The notes beneath the pieces are model-generated. The model had not been told where the DNA came from. It saw only the letters and a program-made list of their open reading frames with translations, and ran no database searches. The translations under genes were made by a program, and so were the position numbers. Shown here piece by piece: positions 27,601 through 35,827 of a stretch of DNA of 64,000 nt. Numbering within the stretch: the first letter of the stretch is position 1; the number at the start of each line of letters is the position of its first letter. This DNA comes from JAUIIK01 sp963709995 (GTDB taxonomy: Bacteria; Chloroflexota; Chloroflexia; Thermomicrobiales; CFX8): the NCBI GenBank assembly GCA_963709995.1, contig CAVPYN010000017.1, positions 1-64,000 of the forward strand. The letters are read 5' to 3'.

Positions 27601-28558
27601 AACTGGCCAGGGTATCATCAGCTCCATAGAAGAAGTTGAAGCCACCCTCACCTCCGGGTTTGCCGTCCAGGTCGGTGAGCGCCGAGACCGTGATGACTTC
27701 GTCGTACGAGGCCGGGATTGACCCGCCAGCGTCCACACCCTCGTTGCCAGCCGCGACGACGTAGGTAATGCCAGCCGAGACCGAAACGCAGATCGCCTGA
27801 TGGAGACCACCATCGCTACAGGATCCCGTAGCTCCTTGCGTCCCGAGACTCAGGTTCGCGACTTCGATCGTGCTCGCGTTCGCAGTGACCCAGTCGACGG
27901 CACAGATCAGATCCGAGACTTCACCTTCACCCTGGGCGTTGAGTACCCGGATAGACCAGAGACGGGCTCCCGGCGCGACACCAACCACCCCGGAGCCATT
28001 GTCCAGCGCGCCGATGATGCCGGCAACATGGGTGCCGTGACCGTTGGCATCTTCCCAGGACGACTCGCCGGGAACACAGCTGTATCCACCGGCGACATTC
28101 AGATCCGGGTGATCGGAATCGATGCCGCTATCAAGCACCGCGACGTCTACACTCACCGGATTAGTGTGGCTGGTGATCTGGGTGATCGCGTTCCGATCGG
28201 CCTCGGACCGCCGGACACCGGAGGGGCGGATATCATCGTAGGCTCGCACCTTTTGGTCCGGGACGATCGCCAGAACAGCATCGTTGGCCGCAAGATTGCC
28301 AAGTTGTGACGGCGGTATCCGCGCGGCGAATCCATTCAGAGCAAACTCATAGACATGCTGCACTTCAACGGATGCCGCCATCAACCCGGGCTGACCCATC
28401 ACATCATCAACGGTAGCGCCCGGCTGAAGAACGACGATGTATTGATCCGCGACCGCGTTTTCGTCCACCGGGCTGGATCGAGCCCGATCCGGCGCGAAGC
28501 TGAGAAGAGCGGCCAACGCCAATACCAGTGCTGCGGACAACGCTATGACTGCGCGCAT
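24668..28558 (-). CDS. secreted S8 subtilase with ten Ig-like repeats
   Basis: 1296 residues from ATG 28558 (SD GGACGGGA), with signal peptide RAVIALSAALVLALAALLSF. An inhibitor-I9-like propeptide (DQYIVVLQPGATVDDVM) precedes the peptidase domain. The catalytic triad is D143 in VAVLDSGID, H174 in GHGTHVAG and S352 in SGTSMAAPHVAG, with oxyanion N272 in AAGNEG. From about residue 410 to the end there are ten divergent repeats of about 85-90 residues with the core pattern 'G..V.V.L.GF.A.E.V.V.W', ending in 'GTHTL.A'. Two of them (first and sixth) have CS..P starts with paired cysteines and 'LYLDS'. It is exported and presumably degrades extracellular protein, with the repeats as stalk or adhesin. 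Confidence 0.92.
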   Translation of the reverse strand: MRAVIALSAALVLALAALLSFAPDRARSSPVDENAVADQYIVVLQPGATVDDVMGQPGLMAASVEVQHVYEFALNGFAARIPPSQLGNLAANDAVLAIVPDQKVRAYDDIRPSGVRRSEADRNAITQITSHTNPVSVDVAVLDSGIDSDHPDLNVAGGYSCVPGESSWEDANGHGTHVAGIIGALDNGSGVVGVAPGARLWSIRVLNAQGEGEVSDLICAVDWVTANASTIEVANLSLGTQGATGSCSDGGLHQAICVSVSAGITYVVAAGNEGVDAGGSIPASYDEVITVSALTDLDGKPGGEGGFNFFYGADDTLASFSNFGPAIDIAAPGVDIFSTWMGGSYFTQSGTSMAAPHVAGAAAIYLYQNPGALPAAVESHLQSVAWAQNSPKGFTGDVDGYPEKLLNVGEVGGLPPLDPPPLPEAQCSASPDHGTPGTSMAISCQGFPPGAWVWIYLDSVNSNARGLMVASSAGDAATTLPLPQASFGEHQFILNETSQGTTASVPFTVEPNLTLNVNTGVVGGWIVGNLNGFGASEVVRVVWERQDGTTQEVASSTTTNIGIGGAYFPIPQSPAGEYRVTATGQTTGATASKTIVVQSSVKAAPSNVQVGQALDISVQGFEAGTTVDLALDAAPWSTLSTSSLGSATVRLNTPEISVGTHTLTATSFAGVTASTTLTIRSSISISPSQTKVGDQVAVTLNGFGGGESVALVWSDSTGSTQQVGSATAGSTGSVATTFAVPPAGSGSHRLEARGGSSGSVATAYVYVNTSISLDPNSGVGGTEVAVQLEGFPINASVNVEWHESYASITTMTTVVTSSTGSATASFIVPSESSAGDHNVRAKVASSYQSATTVFTVDAGPGGSQASCSIDPAVVQPGVNVSINCWAFERSQWIRLYLDSESSPMLAMLYAPSGNVTGTFKIWDAAAGPHTLIGVGSVAGDRSETPVEVIPRLSTYLTSVKVGSYITVTLQGFGANETADVVWQAPSGTTTPVAIAGIDAKGRSVVTFRVPDVAGGTHTLVATGRATGMQASLAMQIVPGITLSPPSGSAGSTLNITLAGFAAGEQVGVHWDGTEIATATTSVNGSAIVPIVVPEVPGGKHTLDAVTPAGVAGSASFTVTPNLVMTPARGVAGSTITLTVTGYAASETVNVNWYDTATAFTTLTVETTGPDGSAEIAITVPFSSRGTHRISVVGPASGSSRSAYFYVDPSIEVTPASGVTGSAGTVNLSGFNAGETVELRWYNTSYSWTVIATGVAASNGTASIAFTVPANATPGSHKVEAYGTGSYTKVSKDFSVI

Positions 28559-28691
28559 TGATTCCCGTCCAGTTCCGGCCCTCGTTGGGTTCCTCGGTGA
28601 AGCCTGTTCCACTACCAAACGAGCATGGCCAATGAAAAATTGCGTAGCAACGACTTAGAACCCAGCCTAACGGGGCTTCTGGCAAGCGTCC

Positions 28692-28708
28692 ATAGTACAA
28701 ACTACTAT
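28692..28708. promoter_or_regulatory. inverted repeat upstream of the subtilase gene
   Basis: ATAGTA and TACTAT are separated by CAAAC about 134 bp upstream of the subtilase start. The short symmetrical A/T-rich element stands out in GC-rich DNA and could be an operator. This is only a sequence observation. Confidence 0.25.
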
Positions 28709-28867
28709 TCATTGTCACAGAAGGGCACGTTCGCAGGAATTGTTTGCCCAGGGCGATTAGCTTCGACCATCCATCGCACGATGGATTGAATTCGTGACCA
28801 AATCAGCACAAACGACGACGCCCCGCCGAATCGGGCGGTCGCTTTCCTGATGTTTATAGGGATTTTC

Positions 28868-28943
28868 TGGAGCCGATGTCGGGATTCGAACCCGAGACCT
28901 CATTCTTACCAAGAATGTGCTCTGCCTACTGAGCTACATCGGC
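28868..28943 (-). tRNA. tRNA-Thr (anticodon GGU)
   Basis: 76 nt on the minus strand including an encoded CCA (28868-28870). The acceptor stem is GCCGATG/CATCGGC, the D-arm GCTC/GAGC, and the anticodon stem CATTC/GAATG with loop TTGGTAA, so the anticodon is GGT. The T-arm is TCGGG-TTCGAAT-CCCGA. All four stems pair fully. It lies between the divergently placed subtilase and MFS genes. Confidence 0.97.
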
Positions 28944-29082
28944 TTGCTGGACCAGTCCACCACGACCGATCCGCTATCCCGTCAGTTTACACGATGCCGC
29001 CGGGCGTTTCACCACAACAACTATTCCACTCTCATCCATGTTAAACTGCTCCGTTTCCGACTATGGAACGGGAGTCCCGCTC

Positions 29083-30396
29083 TTGACCGAGGCTGAACCA
29101 GACGCTCCCCGGCGGTTTCGACTCCGTTCGCCACGCTCGGTCGCTCCACCTTCCCTTGGAGAATGGCCCCGGTCGCTCGTTACCCGCGGCATGATGGCGT
29201 CGTTCGCCGAACGCGATTATCGCTTGCTCTGGTCTGGAACCGTCATCACCCAGATCGGCCAGTGGATGCAGCAGGTCGCCATTGGCTGGCTGATTCTCGA
29301 TCTCACCAACTCTCCTACCTATCTCGGCATCGTTGGCTTCGCCCGCGGGTTGCCGATGCTCTTTCTCGCCCTCCCAGCCGGGGTCATGGCCGATCGCTTC
29401 GACCGTCGCAAACTCCTGATGCTGTTCCAGGGTTTCGGAGCGTTTGTCGCCGTGCTGCTCACCGCGCTGGTGTTGCTGGACTGGGTACAACCCTGGCACG
29501 TAATCGTCCTCTCGGTGCTCGGCGGGGCCGTCATGGCGTTTATCGCGCCGACCCGACAAGCAATGGTGCCCGGCGTCGTTCCCCGGGATCTCATGGCCAA
29601 CGCGATCGCAATGAACTCCGCCGGACAAAACGCCACCCGCATCGTCGGGCCGTCGCTGGCGGGCGTGTTGATCAGCGCCGTCGGCACCGGCGTCTGCTTC
29701 GCCGCGCAAGCGCTCGGATTCATCTGGGCTCTGGTCATGAGTTTCCAGCTCAGAGTTCCGGAGTTCGTTCAGGAGCGGGCACAGACCGGGATGAGAGCGA
29801 ACATCACCGATGGCCTCAACTACATTCGGGGCAGTAGCACGTTGTCCGGTCTGATGATCATGGCGGCGGTGCCTGTTCTGCTGGCGCAGCCGTATATGCA
29901 GATGATGCCGGTCTTCGCCCGTGACGTGCTGAATTCCGGCTCGACTGGACTGGGCCTGCTTATGGCGGCCAGTGGATTTGGGGCGCTTACCGGCGCACTG
30001 TTTTATGGCGCGTACGGCGACAGGATCCTCAAACAGGGTATGTTTCAGATTGCCACTGCCGCTGGCTTCGGGATTGCTCTTGCGGCCTTCGCGCTATCCC
30101 CCTGGTTCAGTCTTTCGCTCGTCCTGGTAGCGATCACCGGAGCAATCAGCGCCGTCTACATGGCCGCCAACAACACCGTTATCCAGCTCACGGTCGACGA
30201 TGCTTACCGGGGACGGGTGATGAGTGTCTATATGATGACCTGGGGACTGATGCCCTTCGGCACGCTTCCGATGGGCGCGCTGGCGGACGTGTTCGGCGCC
30301 CCGGCTGCGGTTGCCGGACAGGCATTGCTCAGTACAATCGTCGTTCTGATTGTCGCCTACCGGCTCCCGAGGCTCCGAAGGCTGGAGCGGCAATAG
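29083..30396 (+). CDS. MFS transporter, EntS-like
   Basis: 437 residues from a TTG at 29083 behind GGGAG; an in-frame ATG at 29038 lacks a ribosome-binding site. The major-facilitator fold has about 11-12 helices beginning at FAERDYRLLWSGTVITQIGQWMQQVAIGWL. The MFS loop signature is present as GVMADRFDRRKLL, with a second copy as GAYGDRILKQG. The sequence resembles the MFS_3/enterobactin-exporter branch. The substrate is not predictable. A GNAT acetyltransferase gene follows after 14 bp. Confidence 0.85.
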   Translation: MTEAEPDAPRRFRLRSPRSVAPPSLGEWPRSLVTRGMMASFAERDYRLLWSGTVITQIGQWMQQVAIGWLILDLTNSPTYLGIVGFARGLPMLFLALPAGVMADRFDRRKLLMLFQGFGAFVAVLLTALVLLDWVQPWHVIVLSVLGGAVMAFIAPTRQAMVPGVVPRDLMANAIAMNSAGQNATRIVGPSLAGVLISAVGTGVCFAAQALGFIWALVMSFQLRVPEFVQERAQTGMRANITDGLNYIRGSSTLSGLMIMAAVPVLLAQPYMQMMPVFARDVLNSGSTGLGLLMAASGFGALTGALFYGAYGDRILKQGMFQIATAAGFGIALAAFALSPWFSLSLVLVAITGAISAVYMAANNTVIQLTVDDAYRGRVMSVYMMTWGLMPFGTLPMGALADVFGAPAAVAGQALLSTIVVLIVAYRLPRLRRLERQ

Positions 30397-30410
30397 CAAG
30401 GGAATCTACC

Positions 30411-31004
30411 ATGACGCATTCGGATGCAATCATTATGTTGCGTGGTGAAACGGTCGAGTTGGGACCGATCCGCCGCGACCTCCTCGAAACCTACCAGCGA
30501 TGGGTTAGCGATCTGCACGTCGTTCGGAGCTTGATGTTGCCGAACATGCCAATGACCCGCGAGCTTGAGGAACAGTGGCTCGACCACGCGCTGACGAACA
30601 CGGACGACGCGGGATTCACGATCTACATCCGTGAGACCGGCCAACCGATCGGTAACACTGGTCTGCATTCAATCGATCTCCGGCATGGCACGGCGAACTT
30701 CGGCATCGTGATCGGGGAGAAGGAAGCCTGGAACCAGGGATATGGCACAGAGACGACGCGTCTCTTGCTGTCCTACGGATTCGACGTGTTGGGGCTGAAG
30801 AACATCATGCTTGAGGTGTATTCGATCAACCCGGGTGCGATCCGCGCGTACGAGAAGGCAGGGTTCCGGATCATCGGCACGCGCCGTTCTGCCCTGCAAA
30901 TCGGGCGGACAAGAGCCGACGTCATTTTCATGGATGCAACTCCGGTGGATGTGCCGCCGTCGGATCTCCATCGCATGATCGTCGACGGACCGCCGCGCGT
31001 CTAA
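30411..31004 (+). CDS. GNAT N-acetyltransferase, RimJ/RimL type
   Basis: 197 residues. The N-terminus LRGETVELGPIRRDLLETYQRWVSD and the acetyl-CoA-binding segment IGEKEAWNQGYGTETTRLLLSYGFDVLGLKNIMLEV match the RimJ/RimL GNAT group. The C-terminal part is SINPGAIRAYEKAGFRIIGTRR. It may acetylate an N-terminal amine, an antibiotic or a small molecule. It is probably co-transcribed with the MFS transporter 14 bp upstream, which hints at a resistance or export pair. Confidence 0.88.
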   Translation: MTHSDAIIMLRGETVELGPIRRDLLETYQRWVSDLHVVRSLMLPNMPMTRELEEQWLDHALTNTDDAGFTIYIRETGQPIGNTGLHSIDLRHGTANFGIVIGEKEAWNQGYGTETTRLLLSYGFDVLGLKNIMLEVYSINPGAIRAYEKAGFRIIGTRRSALQIGRTRADVIFMDATPVDVPPSDLHRMIVDGPPRV

Positions 31005-31026
31005 GGCAGTCCAAAGAACCTGTAGA

Positions 31027-31944
31027 TCAGGCGACTGATGCCGCGACGGCCCTCGTAGGGTCCCACACTTGGCCGTCCGCCTCTCCAACCTGATAGCCGA
31101 GCCTTTGGAGAAGATCTCGAATCCAGATCGCCTTGTACGGGATTGGATCGACCGGGAACTTCGATCGATGCGAATCCGAGCCAGCGCTGACGACGCGATC
31201 GTTTTCCTGCGCCCAGCTGCGGTAGAGACGCGTGTCGTTCACGGTATACGATCGATAGTGCGCCTCGACGCCATCAAACGATACTTCCGCCTGTAGCTCA
31301 TTCAGTTCATTCGCCTTCAACAGACCCCAGCCATCATCGCGCCCTGGATGAGCTATGACCGCGACTGCCCCAGCTTCGTGCGCCCGAGCAACCGTTTCTC
31401 CGATCGGAACGTCAACCAGCCCGGGTTCGTCCATGCCCTTGACGATGTTGTGCGCGGTGCGGAGGTCATGGCCATGTCCATCGCGGATCATCGCCCGGTA
31501 GACCATATAAGGCTTCATTGACCGTCCGGCAAGAATCTCATCCAACGATCGAATCTGTCGCCCATTCCGCTCCAGGAGGGTCAAGATGCGCTCGCTCATT
31601 GCGACCAGATCATCTTGCTGGCGGCGCAGAAGATCCATGAACGGTTGCGACTCCGGCCGGCTCTGATCGATGCCGTAGACCAGCAGGTGAATCTGACGTT
31701 CCCGCCAGCGAGTCGTCATTTCGACCGCCGGGACAACCGCGATACCGCGCGCTGCCCCGCGTTCCATCGCCTCGGGAACGGAATCCATCGCGTCGTGGTC
31801 GGCAATCGCCACGACGCGGAACTCCCGATCCGCCAGGTGGTCGACTAAAGTCTCGACCGTCCACTCTCCATCGGAAGCTCGCGTGTGCATGTGGAGATCC
31901 ACCGCGGCATCTGGCGACAACAGTGTTGATTCGAGCATGTCCAA
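31027..31944 (-). CDS. PHP-domain phosphoesterase
   Basis: 305 residues. The PHP-domain signatures are DLHMHTRASDGEWTVETLVDHLADREFRVVAIADHD near the start, VVPAVEMTT, and the late VIAHPGRDDG and SAGSDSHRSKFP, which together supply the trinuclear metal site. It resembles the RNase AM/YciV group (3',5'-nucleoside bisphosphate or 5'-3' RNA trimming activity). TTG 31944 was chosen because GAGGGG precedes it by seven bases. It is transcribed divergently from the Nif3-like gene. Confidence 0.87.
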   Translation of the reverse strand: MDMLESTLLSPDAAVDLHMHTRASDGEWTVETLVDHLADREFRVVAIADHDAMDSVPEAMERGAARGIAVVPAVEMTTRWRERQIHLLVYGIDQSRPESQPFMDLLRRQQDDLVAMSERILTLLERNGRQIRSLDEILAGRSMKPYMVYRAMIRDGHGHDLRTAHNIVKGMDEPGLVDVPIGETVARAHEAGAVAVIAHPGRDDGWGLLKANELNELQAEVSFDGVEAHYRSYTVNDTRLYRSWAQENDRVVSAGSDSHRSKFPVDPIPYKAIWIRDLLQRLGYQVGEADGQVWDPTRAVAASVA

Positions 31945-32051
31945 ATTTCAACCCCTCTTCTATCCCTTCAAGTGTATCCAGCCGTTCAACACGCGGCACA
32001 GCGGGTGAATGGCACAATATCGATAGATGTGCGCGAGTGGGAGGATCACCG

Positions 32052-32813
32052 GTGGCAACATGCGTTGAGCTCATCTCCTATTGCGCGGAGCGGCTCCAGG
32101 CGGGCACCTATCATGATGTCGCGGTCAATGGGCTGCAGGTGGAGGGGCGTTCCGAAGTTAAGCGGCTGGCCAGCGCGGTCAGCGCATCTGCCTACACGAT
32201 AACCGCGGCAGCGGATTGGGGCGCGGACGCGCTCCTGGTGCACCACGGCATCCTCTGGGGTGGGAGCATTCAACCATTGACCGGCATCTTCGGCGATCGG
32301 GTTAAGAAGCTCTTTCAACATGACATGAATCTGATCGCCTACCATCTGCCGCTCGATGGACACGACGAAATCGGGAACAACGTTCTGCTGGCCAATGCTC
32401 TTGACATGCGGGTGTCTTCACGATTCGGCGACGCTGGCGGCGTCCCTATAGGGGTGATTGCGGAGCCGGATGGGTCGCTGGTCCTACCCGCCCTGATCGA
32501 GGCGCTGCAGGGCCTGCTGGATCGCACGCCCGTCGTTGTCGGCCATCCCGACGCTGCCAGTATCCAGCGAGTAGGCATACTGTCTGGTTCGGGCTACGGG
32601 ATGCTCGGTGAATCGGCTCAACTTGGCTGCCAGGCATTGATCACCGGAGATGTCCGCGAGCCAACGATGGCCGAGGCGCGCGAACTTGGCATTGCCGCGA
32701 TCGCCGCCGGCCACGAAGCGACGGAACGCCTCGGGGTTCAGGCATTGGCCGCCGAACTTGCCGGCAGATTCGATCTTGAGACCCGATTCTTTCATGATCC
32801 AAATCCGATCTGA
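32052..32813 (+). CDS. Nif3-like dinuclear metal-centre protein
   Basis: 253 residues from GTG 32052, preceded by GGGAGGATC; the upstream extension of the frame is not conserved. The Nif3/YbgI metal ligands are visible as ADALLVHHGILWGG (His-His) and IAYHLPLDGHDEIGNN. The C-terminal pair is LITGDVREPTMAEARELGIAAIAAGHEATE. Family members form toroidal hexamers with two metals per subunit. Their cellular role is unsettled, with GTP cyclohydrolase type 1-like claims. It is followed after 23 bp by the phosphomannomutase gene. Confidence 0.9.
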   Translation: MATCVELISYCAERLQAGTYHDVAVNGLQVEGRSEVKRLASAVSASAYTITAAADWGADALLVHHGILWGGSIQPLTGIFGDRVKKLFQHDMNLIAYHLPLDGHDEIGNNVLLANALDMRVSSRFGDAGGVPIGVIAEPDGSLVLPALIEALQGLLDRTPVVVGHPDAASIQRVGILSGSGYGMLGESAQLGCQALITGDVREPTMAEARELGIAAIAAGHEATERLGVQALAAELAGRFDLETRFFHDPNPI

Positions 32814-32836
32814 GACGAACCAGGGAGAAATGTACC

Positions 32837-34183
32837 GTGACAACCAGAGATATTGCCCCGATCTTCAAGGCGTACGATGTGCGCGGTGTCGTGCCAGCGG
32901 AACTCGATCCCGACATCGCGTATGAGATCGGCAGGGCATTTGCAGCATACATCGACGGCGATCGCTTCTGCGTCGGCCGGGATATGCGGGTATCGTCGCC
33001 GGACCTTGCCGCGGGGCTGATTCGCGGGATCGCCGAACAGGGTGGCAACATAGTCGATATCGGGCTCATCTCGACGGACGGGCTCTACTACGCCGTCGGG
33101 AAGCACGGGTTCGACGGCGGTTGCATGATCACAGCATCCCACAACCCTGGAGGGTACAACGGCTTCAAGCTTTGCCGGTCCGAAGCGCGGCCGCTATCGA
33201 TCGACGATGGTCTCGGCGACATCCGCGACATGATCCTCACCGGCTCGGTTCCGGCCCCAGCCGGTTCCGGACAGGTGTCGACAAAGGATGTGCTCGACGA
33301 GTTCATCACCCATGCCCTGAGCTTGATTGACTCGAGCAGCCTGCGGCCGATGAAGATCGTTGTCGATGCCGGCAATGGCATGGCCGGCAAGATCGTTCCC
33401 GAGGTCTTCAAGCGGGTACCGGGTGAGATCATCCCACTCTACTTCGAATTGGACGGGACGTTTCCCAATCACGAAGCGAACCCACTCGAGCCACAGAACA
33501 TCGTCGACCTCCAGCGAACCGTCATCGAACAGGAAGCGGATCTCGGGGTCGCTTTCGACGGCGACGCGGATCGGATGTTTCTGATCGACGAACGCGGGAC
33601 GTTCATTGGCGGCGATATGGTGACGGCAATGGTCGCACGTGTGCTTCTCGCGAAGAATCCTGGCGCGGCGGTTGTCTACAATCTGATCTGCTCGCGGTCG
33701 GTCCCGGAAGTCATCACAGCCAGCGGCGGGCGGCCAGTACGCTCCCGGGTTGGACATTCGTTCATCAAAGGGCTAATGCGCAGCAACGACGCCGTCTTCG
33801 GCGGCGAACATTCCGGCCACTTCTACTTCCGGGACAACTGGTATGCTGACTCCGGGCTGATTGCGTTCTTGACCGTTCTCGAGCTTCTGTCCCGCGAAGA
33901 GAAGACGCTCAGTCAAACATTGGCGCCAATCGACACCCGGACGCGCTCGGGTGAGATCAATTTCGAGGTCCAAGACCAACAGGCGGCTGTCGAACGCGTG
34001 CGAGATTTCTACGCTGATGTCGAGATTGACGACCTGGACGGATTAACCGTTGAGTATCCCGACTGGTGGTTCAACATCCGGGCGTCGAACACCCAACCAC
34101 TCCTACGCCTGAACGTGGAAGTCAACGACGCCGGAACGCTGGAGTCGCGGGTAAAGACAATTAGTGAGATCATCAACCCATAG
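32837..34183 (+). CDS. manB: phosphomannomutase/phosphoglucomutase
   Basis: 448 residues from GTG 32837 behind GGGAG. The alpha-D-phosphohexomutase fold carries all four motifs: phosphoserine loop TASHNPGGYNG with S101; Mg loop FDGDADRMFLIDERG; sugar-specificity loop GEHSGHFYF; and phosphate loop RASNTQPLLRLNVE. It interconverts hexose 6- and 1-phosphates for GDP-mannose or glucose-1-phosphate supply. Glycosyltransferases at 22-23 and 36 kb would use such products. Confidence 0.93.
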   Translation: MTTRDIAPIFKAYDVRGVVPAELDPDIAYEIGRAFAAYIDGDRFCVGRDMRVSSPDLAAGLIRGIAEQGGNIVDIGLISTDGLYYAVGKHGFDGGCMITASHNPGGYNGFKLCRSEARPLSIDDGLGDIRDMILTGSVPAPAGSGQVSTKDVLDEFITHALSLIDSSSLRPMKIVVDAGNGMAGKIVPEVFKRVPGEIIPLYFELDGTFPNHEANPLEPQNIVDLQRTVIEQEADLGVAFDGDADRMFLIDERGTFIGGDMVTAMVARVLLAKNPGAAVVYNLICSRSVPEVITASGGRPVRSRVGHSFIKGLMRSNDAVFGGEHSGHFYFRDNWYADSGLIAFLTVLELLSREEKTLSQTLAPIDTRTRSGEINFEVQDQQAAVERVRDFYADVEIDDLDGLTVEYPDWWFNIRASNTQPLLRLNVEVNDAGTLESRVKTISEIINP

Positions 34184-34319
34184 CGTCGCTGCTAGAGGAT
34201 GCGACTCCCGGTCAAGGCTGGTACCTTCGTACCGTATGGATAAGACATCCTGGTGTCTATGATGCGGACAAAGATCTACGGCGGTCGCACGGCTGGGTCA
34301 AGCGGGGAAAACGATTCAG

Positions 34320-35354
34320 ATGCTGAGGCACGATGCATTCGATCTTACGGGTTATACTCGCCAGCCGAGTGAGCGAGACGTGCTCGAAGATGATCGGATG
34401 GCTCAATTGCAGACTGCAATTCGGGAGGCTCTGGGACGAGGGATTACTCTTGTGCTCGATCGTGATCGGTTCCTGCGGAGAACGGTCGACATCGTTGCCG
34501 AGAGTTCCGGCTATCCGGCCGTGGCGGCCTACGTGCGCGAATCCAGCACATCGCAGCTGTCACTGGTGGCGGCAACCGAAGGATCGCCTCCATGGTTGCC
34601 AAAGTGGCTGGCGTCCAACTCTTTAGATTTCGAGGAGCCCGAGGTCGCTGACATCGCGGCGGCGATCCCGGCTCCGGATGACGAGCTGTTTTCGGCCATC
34701 ATTCCGATGCGGATGGAATCTGAAGCGGTTGGCTATCTGCTAGTGCTGCATGTCGTGCCGGGTTCACTATCCGAAGATGAGCTTGGAGCTCTCGGAGTTG
34801 TCGGGCGAGAGATCGCTCCCGCGGTCCAGGTGGCAGTTCGACACCGCCAGATGAGCGAAAATTCCATCGTCGACCTGTCCACCGGCGTTTACACGCATGC
34901 GTACTTTCTTCAGCGACTTGAAGAAGAACTCTCGCGCGCGCAGCGCACCGGCCATTCCGTCACCATCGTGCTGGTCGATGTGGTGAACATCGAGGATGTC
35001 GAAAGAGCCACCGGCTATGAGGTCGCCGACCAACTGCTTCAGGATCTCGCCGCGGGGGTCTCCACGGCGATGCGCACCTCCGACGTTGTCGCGCGCCGCG
35101 GCCGGACAGGACTCGCGTTGCTCCTCCCGGAAAGCGACGTCGACGGTGCAGACGTTACGGTACTGAGAGTGCGAGACCAGTTCGACAACGCGGCCAGCGC
35201 ACTACCGGACGCCGTTTATGCCGGCTCACTTCCCGCGATCATCGCTGGCTCGGCAACCTTTCCAATCGATGGACAGAATGTCTCGGAACTGCTGCTCGTG
35301 GCCGATCAGCGTATGCTCGCCGAAGTGACAGAACAGCTGAACCCGGTGGGATGA
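34320..35354 (+). CDS. GAF-like sensor with degenerate GGDEF domain
   Basis: 344 residues. Residues 30-175 look like a GAF-type sensor (DRFLRRTVDIVAESSGYPAVAAYV; SAIIPMRMESEAVGYLLVLHVV). Residues 185-340 have the GGDEF secondary-structure pattern (DLSTGVYTHAYFLQRLEEELSRAQRTGHSVTIVLVDV). The active-site GG(D/E)EF is replaced by RRGRTGLALLLPE, so diguanylate cyclase activity is unlikely. It might bind GTP or another nucleotide as a receiver. It overlaps the DUF402 gene as ATGA. Start ATG 34320 is weakly supported. Confidence 0.72.
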   Translation: MLRHDAFDLTGYTRQPSERDVLEDDRMAQLQTAIREALGRGITLVLDRDRFLRRTVDIVAESSGYPAVAAYVRESSTSQLSLVAATEGSPPWLPKWLASNSLDFEEPEVADIAAAIPAPDDELFSAIIPMRMESEAVGYLLVLHVVPGSLSEDELGALGVVGREIAPAVQVAVRHRQMSENSIVDLSTGVYTHAYFLQRLEEELSRAQRTGHSVTIVLVDVVNIEDVERATGYEVADQLLQDLAAGVSTAMRTSDVVARRGRTGLALLLPESDVDGADVTVLRVRDQFDNAASALPDAVYAGSLPAIIAGSATFPIDGQNVSELLLVADQRMLAEVTEQLNPVG

Positions 35355-35827
35355 AAGACATCATCGTCGTCAAGCATGCTTTCGACGGCCGGCCTCCCTA
35401 CCGATATCGTGCCCGCTTAGAGGAAAGTCCGCCAGACTGGGTCGTCGTTCAAGCTGACTGGCCGCTGCATGAGATCGAGGCTGGTCCAATCACCTTCCGT
35501 CCAGGCGATACCCTTGACGAGTACTTTTCGCTGGTCGATCACTACAATGCCTTCGCGGTGCGGCGTCAAGATGGCGCATTCGGTGGTTGGTACTGCAATG
35601 TCACCCTCCCAACGGAGTTCAGGGGCCTGGAGATCCACTGGTACGATCTGTACCTCGATGTCCTGGTAGCAACCGACGGGAGCGTTCATGTCGAGGATGA
35701 AGACGAACTGGAAGCTTCCGGATTAGCCACCACCAACCCTCAGCTCCATGCGACGATTATCGCCGCGAAGGACGAGCTGTTGAGCATGATCGAGCAGGGC
35801 AGTTATCCCTTCTCCACCATCGCTTGA
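35351..35827 (+). CDS. DUF402 (FomD-like) phosphatase
   Basis: 158 residues. The DUF402 core is visible as VVKHAFDGRPPYRYRA, then DEYFSLVDHYNAFAVRRQDGAFGGWYCNVTLP, and EIHWYDLYLDVLVATDGSVHVEDEDELE, which carries the acidic metal ligands. Characterised relatives hydrolyse nucleoside di- or triphosphates or CMP-phosphonates (FomD). It is translationally coupled to the GAF/GGDEF gene upstream and abuts the GT4 gene downstream. Confidence 0.85.
   Translation: MKDIIVVKHAFDGRPPYRYRARLEESPPDWVVVQADWPLHEIEAGPITFRPGDTLDEYFSLVDHYNAFAVRRQDGAFGGWYCNVTLPTEFRGLEIHWYDLYLDVLVATDGSVHVEDEDELEASGLATTNPQLHATIIAAKDELLSMIEQGSYPFSTIA

Noticed and set aside
25000..28000. Repetitive DNA in the subtilase gene as a tandem-repeat or CRISPR locus
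   Set aside because: Repeats are protein-level only, about 260 bp long and strongly diverged; there are no identical direct repeats with spacers.
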